The notes: a model not told the origin generated them from the letters alone. Shown: positions 1 through 8,684, counted from the stretch's first letter. The stretch is DNA of 64,000 nt from Desulfitobacterium dichloroeliminans LMG P-21439 (GCF_000243135.2 NC_019903.1:348001-412000), one strand, 5' to 3'. A program made the numbers and translations.

Positions 1-1
1 C

Positions 2-283
2 CAAATCGCCAAATATATCTCTAACTTACCCCAGAGTACTTATCTGAGTCGCCAACAGGCTTTCGACCTGCAAGTCGTCCAAAGAATCTTAACCAAACTT
101 AGAGGTCCAGAAGATCAACTGAAGCCACTCCTCGGGGCCTTTAACTCCCGAGTCAATCAGCTAGAAGAGGGGCAATTGTTCCAGCTTTTAGAGAAATACG
201 CAGATGTTTCGGAGTTTGAGCAAACTGATGAGATTATGAGGCTAAAAGCGAAAGAGTTGAAAATGTATGGCTATACCGTTTGA
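2..283 (+). CDS. C-terminal part of an unidentified protein, possibly an McrB-like motor
   Basis: These are the last 93 codons of a gene that enters from the left edge, so no start is visible. The tail is hydrophilic and looks helical, and I recognise no motif in it. Its stop codon lies inside the next gene (17-base overlap, 267-283), which implies translational coupling. Genes for DUF2357/McrC-like nucleases are usually preceded by an AAA+ NTPase of the McrB type. That is the likely identity, but it rests on position only. Confidence 0.6.
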   Translation, partial: QIAKYISNLPQSTYLSRQQAFDLQVVQRILTKLRGPEDQLKPLLGAFNSRVNQLEEGQLFQLLEKYADVSEFEQTDEIMRLKAKELKMYGYTV

Positions 284-2066
284 ACAACTGCCCTTTGAGG
301 TTGTCTTCCATCAATTCGAGGTAGCTCTCCGGCCACAATTTTATGCCACAGAAGAGGAAGCTTACTTGGAACAAGCGTACCTAAAACTTCGAGAAAATGT
401 TATGCTCCAGTTGGATTTTCTAGCTGAGGATAGGAATGCCCGTTTTCATATGGATGGTCTTGATGCCCTGCCGGAAAGATTCCTAGAAATTGATGAGCAG
501 GGTGAAGCCTTTATTTATCCCTGTACCGACTTTATTATCTTGAAGGAAAACTATTATCCGCTAATTCCAGGCTTGAATCTTATTAGAGTGAGAATACAAG
601 AACAGAGTTATTATGCTATGGTGGAGATTGTACCCACTCAATTATCTTCCTTTGAGTGGCAGCTTATGATCTCCGATCTGGAAAATATCCTTAATGGTCT
701 TTCCATGGACTTAATACGCAAAAATATTGCCTTGGGGGAATATCACCACAAGTCGATACCCCCAGCCCTTTTATATCGGTTTATGGTTATCAAAAAGTAT
801 TTTCCTGATACCATGTCTGCTTTAAGTGATCTTTTAAACAAAATCAACTCCCGGATTAAAAAAGAGTATCTGATGGTTCCTAATGAGCGAGCAAAAACCA
901 TCGACCTGGTGACCATCCGCTATAGGTCCACCCACCCGGAGAACAACCAATCCCTTAAAGTCCCCAAGCCTACAGTGGATTATGACTTGCCGGAGAACCG
1001 CTGGATTAAGTTCATAATTCGCACTCTTATCCGAACCATCGAGGACTTTATCGAGGCTACTGGCGAGCTATGGCGGGAACTGGAGCAGGAGATTTCTCAC
1101 TTAGCTCAATGGTCAACAAATGAGTTCATTGTGGACCAAAAACAAAAAGTTCTCTCTAACTTGCTCGCTTACAAGGAAGTAGCAGAAAAAATGAAAAAGG
1201 GGCTAGAGATTATTAAATATGCCCCTTGGTATGGTCAAGTATCGCCTGTCAGACCCACCTCCATCTCCTCAGTATTGCTGACGGATTCTCGCTATCTGAC
1301 CCTCTTTAAACTCTATAAGGCTCTCCAGCGGGAAGAATTTAATGTAGCCATCGATCCAGCTTATGCTTATCAATATAAGCGGACGGATAAACTCTATGAA
1401 ATATGGGGTTTTCTGCAGATGAGTGAGGCGGTCAAAGAGTTAGGTTTTGAACCGGTTAAGGGCTGGATCTATGATCAGAACTTTAACTCTGAACAGATTT
1501 TGATTCCGACCCTTCCAGCAGGGAGTGTGATCTCTTTTCGAAGGGACGAACTGGAGCTGAGAATGACCTATGATGGGCAACTCCCCTATGAAAGCTCCAA
1601 AACATCCCCGGAAAGTCCTATCTATGCCGCTTCTGAAAAAAATAACCCCGATGGTCGAATCGATGTCTACAAGAAAGGTATCTATATCGGCTCTTTGATT
1701 TTTGATATGAAGTGCCGGAATCTGAGTAGCTTTTTCCGTGAAGACTATTTGCGTTCGGCCTATCGCACTCCAGCAGTTAATCAACTGATTTCCTATGGCA
1801 CCCAATGTTTATCCCTTTTCATCTTCGGTCACCATAAGCGAGCTCAAGATATCAACCCAGTCCGAGAAGTCTGGGCCATTCATCCAAAAAGTTCGGATAG
1901 CTCCAACCACAACAAGCTCAAAGACGATCACAAGCTGAGACTGCTTAAATTAGCACCAGGGGATGATATCGATATCCTCGTTAAGCAATTGAGAATCTTT
2001 ATCACAGGAATTCTGGAGTGGTATGAGGATATGCTAAAGGGCTTTGGCCAGGAGAGCAAACGGTAA
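267..2066 (+). CDS. DUF2357 / McrC-like PD-(D/E)XK restriction nuclease subunit
   Basis: This 599-residue protein has the layout of DUF2357 proteins: a long N-terminal region followed by a C-terminal nuclease-like core. The core shows the PD-(D/E)XK signature, with RID (D466), a strand, then FDMK (D480, K482) and nearby RN. Family members act with an AAA+ partner as modification-dependent restriction or phage-defence complexes, with the nuclease chain as the McrC equivalent. The start at 267 overlaps the upstream gene, fitting a two-gene operon. The assignment to DUF2357 is by pattern recognition. Which DNA it attacks cannot be told, and there is no methyltransferase nearby in the window. Confidence 0.75.
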   Translation: MAIPFEQLPFEVVFHQFEVALRPQFYATEEEAYLEQAYLKLRENVMLQLDFLAEDRNARFHMDGLDALPERFLEIDEQGEAFIYPCTDFIILKENYYPLIPGLNLIRVRIQEQSYYAMVEIVPTQLSSFEWQLMISDLENILNGLSMDLIRKNIALGEYHHKSIPPALLYRFMVIKKYFPDTMSALSDLLNKINSRIKKEYLMVPNERAKTIDLVTIRYRSTHPENNQSLKVPKPTVDYDLPENRWIKFIIRTLIRTIEDFIEATGELWRELEQEISHLAQWSTNEFIVDQKQKVLSNLLAYKEVAEKMKKGLEIIKYAPWYGQVSPVRPTSISSVLLTDSRYLTLFKLYKALQREEFNVAIDPAYAYQYKRTDKLYEIWGFLQMSEAVKELGFEPVKGWIYDQNFNSEQILIPTLPAGSVISFRRDELELRMTYDGQLPYESSKTSPESPIYAASEKNNPDGRIDVYKKGIYIGSLIFDMKCRNLSSFFREDYLRSAYRTPAVNQLISYGTQCLSLFIFGHHKRAQDINPVREVWAIHPKSSDSSNHNKLKDDHKLRLLKLAPGDDIDILVKQLRIFITGILEWYEDMLKGFGQESKR

Positions 2067-2080
2067 TGACGACGTCAAAA

Positions 2081-2116
2081 AGGAGACCCTCAGCCCCAAA
2101 AGGCAAAGGGTCTCCT
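2081..2116 (+). terminator. Hairpin after the nuclease gene, possible terminator
   Basis: AGGAGACCCT (2081-2090) pairs perfectly with AGGGTCTCCT (2107-2116) across a 16-base loop, 15 bases after the stop codon. No T-run follows, so it may work weakly or stabilise the mRNA end. Confidence 0.45.
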
Positions 2117-2159
2117 ATGCAAAGCTGTTGATTACAAAAACTGAATGGGCCACCGGCGG

Positions 2160-2207
2160 AACATTAGCTATTATTTTCTTGAAATAATAGCTAATGTTTA
2201 TTATAAT
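2160..2207 (+). promoter_or_regulatory. Promoter with embedded 17-bp-arm palindromic operator for the Phd-Uma2 gene
   Basis: A perfect inverted repeat has arms at 2160-2176 and 2182-2198 (AACATTAGCTATTATTT and its complement) around a 5-base loop. It covers a -35 box TTGAAA (2179-2184), which stands 17 bases from a perfect -10 TATAAT (2202-2207). A protein bound to the palindrome would block RNA polymerase. Antitoxins with Phd/YefM N-termini normally repress their own promoters at such palindromes, so autoregulation by the gene at 2243 is the obvious reading. Confidence 0.75.
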
Positions 2208-2242
2208 AGTACCCAAAATAGACTGCGAGATGGGGTGAATCT

Positions 2243-2983
2243 ATGCGTGTTAATACCACAGATATGCAAAATGCTTTTGGGAAATATCTTTCTCTTGTAG
2301 AGAAGGAAGATATTATTATTACCAAAAACGGCAGAAGTGTTGCTAAACTAACTCATTATAAAGAACCGGACTATTTTATTGTTCATGAAGAAGCACATCA
2401 ATATCAAACAATGAAAAAGGTGAGCTATGAAGAATATATGGAGCTGGTTGATTCCTCTGATCAAAGATACGAGCTCATTGAGGGCGAGATTTATCTGTTA
2501 GCTTCGCCTTCCTTTACCCATCAGGTGGTTGTTAACGAAATATCATGGCATTTCAATAACTATTTTAAGGGAAAACCTTGTCGATCCTTAACTGCCCCGT
2601 TGGATATACGTCTTTTCGGTTATGCGACCAAGTTTGAAGAAGAACCGAATGTTGTCCAGCCAGATGTAGTCGTGATTTGTGATGAAGAAAAGGTTAATGA
2701 GAAGAACAAATATGAAGGGATACCGACATTGATTGTCGAGGTCTTATCTCCATCGACTAAGAATAAAGACTTAGTTGCTAAATTGAATCTTTACATGAAA
2801 AGCGGTGTCTCAGAATACTGGGTTGTAAACCCGGAGAACAAAAGTATTCTTCAATACTCTTTTTCGAAAGAAAGAGAAATTGATTACCCGCAAAGCCACC
2901 GACTGGAGGATACAATACAATCGACTGTCTTCCCGGGTTTAGAGATATTTGTACAGGATGTTTTTTCTGAAATCTCCCTTTGA
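2243..2983 (+). CDS. Phd/YefM-type antitoxin domain fused to a Uma2-family nuclease-like domain
   Basis: The protein has 246 residues. Residues 1-42 look like a Phd/YefM DNA-binding antitoxin: a short RVNTTDMQ start, a helix, then IIITKNGRSVAKL. Residues 60-246 are a Uma2 (DUF820) domain, with YELIEGEIYLL, PDVVVICDEEK, EVLSPSTKNKD and a late SEYWVVNPE. The spaced PDVVV and VEVLSPST elements form the PD-(D/E)XK core that defines this family. Uma2 proteins are abundant in cyanobacteria and some Firmicutes but their function is unproven. A palindrome over the promoter supports autoregulation through the N-terminal domain. There is no separate toxin gene beside it, so the Uma2 part could be a built-in toxin or simply a partner-less nuclease. 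Confidence 0.85.
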   Translation: MRVNTTDMQNAFGKYLSLVEKEDIIITKNGRSVAKLTHYKEPDYFIVHEEAHQYQTMKKVSYEEYMELVDSSDQRYELIEGEIYLLASPSFTHQVVVNEISWHFNNYFKGKPCRSLTAPLDIRLFGYATKFEEEPNVVQPDVVVICDEEKVNEKNKYEGIPTLIVEVLSPSTKNKDLVAKLNLYMKSGVSEYWVVNPENKSILQYSFSKEREIDYPQSHRLEDTIQSTVFPGLEIFVQDVFSEISL

Positions 2984-3098
2984 GTTTGCCACATACTCCG
3001 CTCAGCTCCCTTGGCATGATAACCGGCATCCGTACATGGATAATGGAGATAATTCCTCTGCTGAGCCTACAAATCAAAGTGTCTGAATATTCCTTGAG

Positions 3099-3124
3099 AG
3101 CCGTGATTTGAATCACGGCTTTTT
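3099..3124 (+). terminator. Intrinsic terminator of the Phd-Uma2 gene
   Basis: AGCCGTGA (3099-3106) pairs with TCACGGCT (3113-3120) around a TTTGAA loop and is followed by four more T. It lies 115 bases after the stop. Confidence 0.75.
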
Positions 3125-3241
3125 GCCGTGTCACAAAGTATTCTTAGCTGGAGTAGGTTAGGGGTAGGGTCTTCTTTTTCTATTGCAAAAATATAGTTAG
3201 GTAATACAGAAAAACAAAAGTGATGGACTGGAGTGAAAAGA

Positions 3242-5827
3242 GTGGAAAAAAACAAGGCGAAACTATCGCGACGCCAATTTCTAAAAGGGACAGCGGCTAC
3301 AGGAGCAATGGTGGGTACCATGGGAGCCGTGGGCTTCGCCAACAAAGCCATTGCTGATGAAGTTGTTTCTGGGGAGAGCGGGAGCGCTCCTGAGCTCAAG
3401 ACTGTGCGCACGACCTGTTCGCCCAACTGTACAGGGGCCTGTGGATTGAATGCTATCGTCGAGAATAACGAGATCAAGGCTATTGTGCAGGCGGCAGATT
3501 ACCCGGAACAAGAATATAACCCGCGTGGCTGTCTTAAAGGGCTATCTATGATGAACCTAGTGTATGGTCCGGATCGCCTACAAACCCCCTTGATTCAAAA
3601 GGGAAAGCCCGGTGTCGATGAGTTGCAGAAGGCCACGTGGGAGGAAGCTCTTGATTATACTGCCCAAAGGCTGAAGGAAATCGCCGCAAAATACGGCCCA
3701 GAATCTATTGGGGTCGCCTTCCAAGTGGGAGGGACCAGCTATGTACATAAGGGAGCCATGTCGCGTCTGGCCACTCTAGCCGGATGGAATATCCATCACG
3801 CCTATGATCAAAACGGCGACCTGCCGATGTTTTGGCCCATGACCTTCGGGGTCCAATCAGAAGAACTTGAACCCAGTGAATGGCTGAATGCCCGCTATAT
3901 GGCGGTATTTGGTTCTAATATTTTGGCTACCCGTTTGCCGGATGCGCATTTTCTCGTCGAGGCGAGAAATAAAGGGACCAAGGTTATCGTCTTTGACCCG
4001 AGTTATAGTCCGACTGCCGCCAAGGCCGATGAGTACATAGCCATTAATGGAAGCAGTGATGCTGCCGTAGCCTTGGGAATCTGCAAGGTTATCCTCGAGG
4101 AGGGGCTTTACGATCAGAACTTTATTAGCACCTTTACAGATATGCCTTTACTGGTGCGCCTAGATAATGGGAAACGTCTCAAAGCCGATGAAGTGGAAGG
4201 CTTGACCAAACCAACCGATACCCCGACCTATCGGGAAGCCTTTGTTGCCTACAATGGGAATTTCTTGACAGTTCATTCAGAAAGGCTGGACCTGCCTGAA
4301 AATCTTCTGCTAGAAGGAGAAGTGGAGGTGCCACTCAAAAGTGGGGAAAGGGTTATCGCTAAGCCTGTCTTCCAGCTTCTCAAGGAAAGCTTAAATCACT
4401 ATACCCCTGAGGCCGTAGAGAAAGAATCGGGAATGAAGCCAGATGATTTGGTGCGCATTGCCCGGGAGATGGCGACAATCAAGCCTCTTCATATCGTCTA
4501 TGGGGCTAGCAATTATCAATGGTATCATGGGGATCTTAAGGGACGGGCTCTGGCCTTGATCAATGTACTGACGGGAAACATCGGGCAACCGGGGGCAGGA
4601 ATCTCAACCTATGCCGGACAATACCGGATTCGCCTTAAGGTGGGTGAATGGTGGGTCCCGGAAGGTCGTAAGCAAAACTGGCTTCCCTTCCTTTATGTGC
4701 TCAATGGTCCGACAGAAAATATGAAGGCCAAGTATCCCAAGGATGGCATCAAGGCCTTAATCACCGGCTGGGGAAATCCCTTTGATCAACATAATATGTC
4801 GAATATCCTCCGGGAGCGGGTTCAATCAGGGGAATTAGAATTCGTGGCCAACATTGACTTCCAAATGACCACCAGCTGTGAGTATAGTCATGTGGTTTTG
4901 CCGGGGGTCACTTGGTATGAAAAGACGGATCTCACGGCGTCGCCGGTGCATCCTTATCTCCAGCTGCAACAGCCTGCCATCACCCCGGTTTATGAGGGAA
5001 GACCGGAGCTTTGGATCTTTAGAGAATTGGCCAAACGCCTCAATCCGGAGTTTGAAAAGTACTTTTTCCCCGGACTGGAACCGGATCAGGCTGCGGAAGA
5101 AGTTATCAAGCTTTTGCTGAAAACCGGCGGGCCAAATTGTGCAGGAATCACCCTTGAACAGCTCAAGCAAGGCCCCGTCCGCTTAAAGTCAGAAGTGCCG
5201 GGTGATCGGCAGATTCCTTTTTATGAGCAAGTCCATGGTAAGCGACCCTTCCCGCCCCAAAGCCTTCCGGCAAAACTCGAGCAAACGGCTCAATTCGTAA
5301 AAAGCGGGCGGATTGAATTCTATAAGGATGAGGACGCCTTCATAGAAGCAGGAGAGCAGCTGCCGGTCCATAAACCGCCCTTTGAAGAAAGCGAATATGC
5401 TCTAAACCCCGCAGCGCGGGAGAAATACACCTTCAACTTCGTTACTCGTAATGCCATCTACCGGGTACACTCCACCCATTCGAATAACATCTGGATGAAC
5501 GAGCTTCAAGAGGGCAAAGCCCATATTTGGCTCAATCCCACGGATGCAGAGGAAAAAGGGATCAAACAGGGCGATGAAGTTGAGGTCTATAATGATCGAG
5601 GCAAGCTCTTGGTCTATGCTGTGGTAGATGCCGGGGTTGGCCGGAAGGTCGCCATGTTCGAGCAGGGTTGGTGGAGTCGTTATCTGAAAGAAACTTCCTA
5701 TAACAGCTTAACCTATCCCTTTATTAAGCCTACCCACGAGGTCTACTTCGTGCCGGGAATGTGGGCGCCCAATACCGCGTGGAATGAATGTCTTTGCGAT
5801 GTTAAAAAGGTGGGTGATCAGCTATGA
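3242..5827 (+). CDS. Tat-exported molybdopterin oxidoreductase catalytic subunit (DMSO reductase superfamily)
   Basis: About 861 residues. The N-terminus has a twin-arginine signal (SRRQFLKG) and an Ala-rich hydrophobic stretch, so the enzyme is exported folded. A [4Fe-4S] site follows: C62, C66, C70 and C100, numbered from the GTG at 3233, in the spacing C-x3-C-x3-C. The stretch around residue 196 (NGDLP, then PMTFGV) and the later TRLPDAHFL resemble the NarG/ethylbenzene-dehydrogenase branch, where an Asp binds molybdenum; D196 is the candidate ligand. GTG 3242 is preferred to GTG 3233 because a GGAG lies nine bases before it. The gene overlaps the ferredoxin gene by four bases. The substrate (an oxyanion, sulfur compound or organic) cannot be told from sequence. 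Confidence 0.9.
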   Translation: MEKNKAKLSRRQFLKGTAATGAMVGTMGAVGFANKAIADEVVSGESGSAPELKTVRTTCSPNCTGACGLNAIVENNEIKAIVQAADYPEQEYNPRGCLKGLSMMNLVYGPDRLQTPLIQKGKPGVDELQKATWEEALDYTAQRLKEIAAKYGPESIGVAFQVGGTSYVHKGAMSRLATLAGWNIHHAYDQNGDLPMFWPMTFGVQSEELEPSEWLNARYMAVFGSNILATRLPDAHFLVEARNKGTKVIVFDPSYSPTAAKADEYIAINGSSDAAVALGICKVILEEGLYDQNFISTFTDMPLLVRLDNGKRLKADEVEGLTKPTDTPTYREAFVAYNGNFLTVHSERLDLPENLLLEGEVEVPLKSGERVIAKPVFQLLKESLNHYTPEAVEKESGMKPDDLVRIAREMATIKPLHIVYGASNYQWYHGDLKGRALALINVLTGNIGQPGAGISTYAGQYRIRLKVGEWWVPEGRKQNWLPFLYVLNGPTENMKAKYPKDGIKALITGWGNPFDQHNMSNILRERVQSGELEFVANIDFQMTTSCEYSHVVLPGVTWYEKTDLTASPVHPYLQLQQPAITPVYEGRPELWIFRELAKRLNPEFEKYFFPGLEPDQAAEEVIKLLLKTGGPNCAGITLEQLKQGPVRLKSEVPGDRQIPFYEQVHGKRPFPPQSLPAKLEQTAQFVKSGRIEFYKDEDAFIEAGEQLPVHKPPFEESEYALNPAAREKYTFNFVTRNAIYRVHSTHSNNIWMNELQEGKAHIWLNPTDAEEKGIKQGDEVEVYNDRGKLLVYAVVDAGVGRKVAMFEQGWWSRYLKETSYNSLTYPFIKPTHEVYFVPGMWAPNTAWNECLCDVKKVGDQL

Positions 5828-6510
5828 AATTAGGAATGGTCATTGATTTAGATAAATGTATCGGGTGTCGTACCTGTGCTGTAGCATGCAAATCCCACAA
5901 TGCCCAGCCTCCGGGAACTTGGTGGAATCGGGTCTTTACTCCCGGCAGCCCTTATCATCAAAGCGCTGTGGGGGAGGAAGGGAACCTACAAATGAACTTC
6001 CTGCCGGTTTCCTGTCAGATGTGTGATAACGCTCCTTGTGAAAAGGTCTGTCCCGTAGGGGCGACCTATACCGATGAGCGGGGCGTCGTTCTTGTGGATT
6101 TTGAACGATGTATTGGTTGTCGCTATTGCATTGCAGCTTGTCCCTATAATGTGCGGCAGTTTAATTGGGAAGATCCCAAGGAAGTTAAGAAGCGGGCCGG
6201 CTACAAAGAAGGGTATGAATATGGATACCCAGCAGAGGCTAGGGACAAGGATGGACGGTTAGTTTATACGCCCAATCGCCCGGTAGGGGTGGTAGAGAAA
6301 TGTACTTTTTGTTTCCAATACACTTCCCAAGGGGAAGAACCGGCTTGTGTTCAGTCCTGCCCTTCTCAGGCGCGGATCTTTGGAGATCTGGAGGATCCGG
6401 ACTCAGAGGTGAGTCGCTTGATCCGCGATCGTCAGGCTTTCCGTCTGAAGGAGGAATTAGGAACTCAGCCTAAAGTCTATTATCTGCCGGCAAGTAAGCC
6501 CAACCGATAG
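5824..6510 (+). CDS. Four-cluster ferredoxin subunit of the molybdoenzyme (DmsB/PsrB type)
   Basis: This 228-residue protein carries four cysteine groups typical of DmsB/NrfC/PsrB: CIGCRTCAVAC, CQMCDNAPCEKVC, CIGCRYCIAAC and a last group CTFC...CVQSC with an 11-residue gap. Together they bind four [4Fe-4S] clusters that pass electrons between the membrane subunit and the molybdenum site. There is no signal peptide, so it is probably carried out with its Tat-exported partner. ATGA overlap (5824-5827) with the catalytic gene shows tight coupling. The last codons form the first of three tandem 17-bp repeats. Confidence 0.93.
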   Translation: MKLGMVIDLDKCIGCRTCAVACKSHNAQPPGTWWNRVFTPGSPYHQSAVGEEGNLQMNFLPVSCQMCDNAPCEKVCPVGATYTDERGVVLVDFERCIGCRYCIAACPYNVRQFNWEDPKEVKKRAGYKEGYEYGYPAEARDKDGRLVYTPNRPVGVVEKCTFCFQYTSQGEEPACVQSCPSQARIFGDLEDPDSEVSRLIRDRQAFRLKEELGTQPKVYYLPASKPNR

Positions 6511-6549
6511 GGATACCCAACCGTTAGGGATGCCCAATCGATAGGGATA
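6499..6549 (+). repeat. Three tandem 17-bp repeats over the end of the ferredoxin gene
   Basis: Units CCCAACCGATAGGGATA (6499-6515), CCCAACCGTTAGGGATG (6516-6532) and CCCAATCGATAGGGATA (6533-6549). Unit 1 contains the stop codon TAG of the gene, so the array arose by copying the gene end. The rest of the gap to 6742 holds only short TGACAAG-type direct repeats (about 6696-6716) and no gene. Confidence 0.85.
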
Positions 6550-6742
6550 CATAGTGAGCCACGATGTAAATATTTATTTGACCCAAGTAAAGGGTGTTAG
6601 TGAAGAAAATTAAGCAGAAATTTAATTGGTAGAAATCGAAAGTTAAAGGCTAAAAATCTAGAGGACAAATAACAAAAAACAAAGACAAAGACCAATGACA
6701 AGTGACAAGTGACAAAAGAATAATAGAGTAGGAACGGAAAGG

Positions 6743-8050
6743 GTGAAAATTTTGGCACAGAATAATGTGGTCACTACACGGACGATCCCTGTTGCCCGTA
6801 AGCCAATCAACGGAATGCTTGTGCTAGGGGCAGTTCTATTGCTGATAGCCTTGAGTGCCTGGGGTTATCAATTAAAGGAAGGCCTCATTGTCACCAATAT
6901 GCGGAATTCCTTCAGTTGGGGACTCTATATCGCCACCTTTGCCTTCTTTGTGGGCATTGCGGCAGGAGGACTGATTGTCTCTTCCTCCGTCTACCTCTTT
7001 AACTTAGAAAAGCTAAAGCCCTTGACCAGGATTGCTTCCTTATCAGCCTTTGCCTGTTCTCTTGGGGCAGGTGCCATGATTTTGCCAGATATGGGTCGGA
7101 TTGACCGAATCTATCAGATGCTCCTCCATCCCAACTTCAGCTCTCCTCTGGTATGGGACGTTATAGTTATTAGTGCTTATATTGTGGTCACCTTCTTGAG
7201 TGTCTATGTTCAACTTTTGCCTGATTGGCAAAGAGAGGGTCGAGGCCTTTTAAATGGGTGGACTAAGAAGTACTCCCCAGAAGAAATTCAGTTTTTCTCC
7301 AAGAAATGGTCCAAGCGCGTAGCCATCATCGGCCTGCCCTTTGCGGTGCTGATCCATACGGTAACCGCTTTGATTTTTGCCACCCAAGCCTCACGAGGTT
7401 GGTGGAATACAGCCATTTTACCCCCGGACTTCATTGCGGTGGCAGTGGCCTCCGGAACGGCGCTGGTGCTTTTGATCTCTCTTCTCTATGTGGGTAAAGA
7501 GGGCTTTGCCGAATATCAGGAGGCGTTTAGGACCCTAGCGGTCATTGTCGCCGGTGCCTTGATCGTTCATTTCTTCTTTGTAGCTGTGGATCTTTTGGTT
7601 CATGGTTGGTGGGGAAGCGCGGAAGGTCATGAGCTTTTTGCTCTGCTTTTTGGCGAATATAAGTTTTTATATGGCACAGAGCTCCTTTTGCCGGCCTTTA
7701 CCATGATCTTTTTCTTTACCAAAAAGGGAAATAGCTCCCGTAAATCTCTCATCCTCGGCTGTATCCTGCTCTTTATCGGGGTTTTCGCCCATCGGATGAT
7801 GCTGATGTTTCCTTCCTTCAACGCCATTCCCTTGACCTTAAACATCAACGGGACAGGAATTGAGGCCTGGGCTTATCCCGTAGCAACCGGTGCTTATCAA
7901 GAAGGGGTATCTTCCTTTGTCAGCTCGTGGCCCTATTTCCCCACTCTTTTGGAGATGGCTTTAGGGTTACTCCCCTTTGGGGTGGTTATATTCGTTATCT
8001 CGCTTGCCTTTAGGTTGTACTTCTTTTTGCCCAACTCTTCGAAGAAATAA
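6743..8050 (+). CDS. NrfD/PsrC-type membrane subunit of the molybdoenzyme
   Basis: A 435-residue protein with about nine to ten hydrophobic segments (for example LVLGAVLLLIALSAWGY and FAFFVGIAAGGLIVSSSVYLF) and the WGLYIATFAF/GGL pattern of NrfD/PsrC proteins. These anchor the ferredoxin subunit and exchange electrons with the menaquinone pool. The GTG start follows AGGAACGGAAAGG. It lies 232 bases after the ferredoxin gene with no visible terminator between, so it is probably co-transcribed. A long hairpin with a T-run closes the operon at 8083-8127. No TorD-type chaperone gene is seen beside it. Confidence 0.9.
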   Translation: MKILAQNNVVTTRTIPVARKPINGMLVLGAVLLLIALSAWGYQLKEGLIVTNMRNSFSWGLYIATFAFFVGIAAGGLIVSSSVYLFNLEKLKPLTRIASLSAFACSLGAGAMILPDMGRIDRIYQMLLHPNFSSPLVWDVIVISAYIVVTFLSVYVQLLPDWQREGRGLLNGWTKKYSPEEIQFFSKKWSKRVAIIGLPFAVLIHTVTALIFATQASRGWWNTAILPPDFIAVAVASGTALVLLISLLYVGKEGFAEYQEAFRTLAVIVAGALIVHFFFVAVDLLVHGWWGSAEGHELFALLFGEYKFLYGTELLLPAFTMIFFFTKKGNSSRKSLILGCILLFIGVFAHRMMLMFPSFNAIPLTLNINGTGIEAWAYPVATGAYQEGVSSFVSSWPYFPTLLEMALGLLPFGVVIFVISLAFRLYFFLPNSSKK

Positions 8051-8082
8051 GCTGGCCTCTGGCGGAAGCAAGGTCATAAGAG

Positions 8083-8127
8083 AAGACCGTGGTAACCTGC
8101 AACTGTGCGGATTACTGCGGTCTTTTT
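8083..8127 (+). terminator. Terminator of the molybdoenzyme operon
   Basis: AAGACCG (8083-8089) pairs with CGGTCTT (8118-8124), with inner GTAA/TTAC pairing, and ends in TTTTT. It sits 33 bases after the NrfD-type gene. Confidence 0.75.
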
Positions 8128-8183
8128 ACATAATTAATAGCTCAGTATATCATTTCTGCATCACAGGTACTGCGATGGACAAG

Positions 8184-8213
8184 CCCAAATTCCCAAGCGC
8201 TTGGGAATTTGGG
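8184..8213. repeat. 30-bp perfect palindrome, copy 1 of a dispersed repeat
   Basis: CCCAAATTCCCAAGC followed directly by its exact reverse complement, with no loop. A 28-bp relative with one altered central base pair on each side lies at 35228-35255. There is no T-run after either. The rest of 8128-8345 holds no gene. Confidence 0.8.
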
Positions 8214-8345
8214 TTGTCTAAGCTTTCCTGGAGGTAATCACCATCCTTTGAGAGTGCTTGTGCACTAATATTTAAGCATTTTAGCTGTCATTTTGCTGGA
8301 ACCCGCAATAAGATAACATACAAAAACATTGAGGGGGAAGGCGAG

Positions 8346-8522
8346 ATGACAAAGATAGAGAAAAGGTTCGACAGCCTCGTGTGTGAAGTTTGTGGGGGTA
8401 ATGAAACAGTTCAAGTGGTGACGGCGATTAAACCAGACTGGTCTGAGTCTTTGTATGTTCAAGAGGTTTACTGGTGTGTCTGTCGTGAATGCTCGGATAA
8501 AGGAACCTTTCTCCATGAGTGA
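8346..8522 (+). CDS. 58-residue zinc-ribbon-like protein
   Basis: A short gene with an excellent ribosome site (GAGGGGGAAGGCGAG before ATG 8346). The product has two cysteine pairs, CEVC near residue 13 and CVCREC near residue 46, spaced as in zinc ribbons, and a Trp-rich middle (PDWSESLYVQEVYW). I do not recognise the family. It lies between the molybdoenzyme operon and the promoter of the lyase gene, and its own promoter is unclear. Codon use looks genuine and the cysteine pattern argues against chance. Confidence 0.6.
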   Translation: MTKIEKRFDSLVCEVCGGNETVQVVTAIKPDWSESLYVQEVYWCVCRECSDKGTFLHE

Positions 8523-8578
8523 TTTTGGGTAAGTAGAACGGTGGTAGAGGTTCTAAGAAATACGTTTGAACTTTAGGT

Positions 8579-8607
8579 TTTACAAAAGCTGATGAGTGAC
8601 TTATAAT
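8579..8607 (+). promoter_or_regulatory. Sigma-70-type promoter of the lyase operon
   Basis: TTTACA (8579-8584), 17-base spacer, perfect TATAAT (8602-8607). The predicted start near 8614 leaves a leader of about 195 bases before the lyase gene, containing a short peptide frame and a terminator hairpin. Confidence 0.7.
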
Positions 8608-8684
8608 GTTAATGTAGAATGGGTAGAACAGTAGGATGCTTTGCATAGTAGGATTTTAATTGAGTAAGTTAGTAGGTCAGTAGG

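Noticed and set aside
6499-6549. CRISPR-like repeat array
   Set aside because: Units are 17 bp and directly adjoining, with no spacers.
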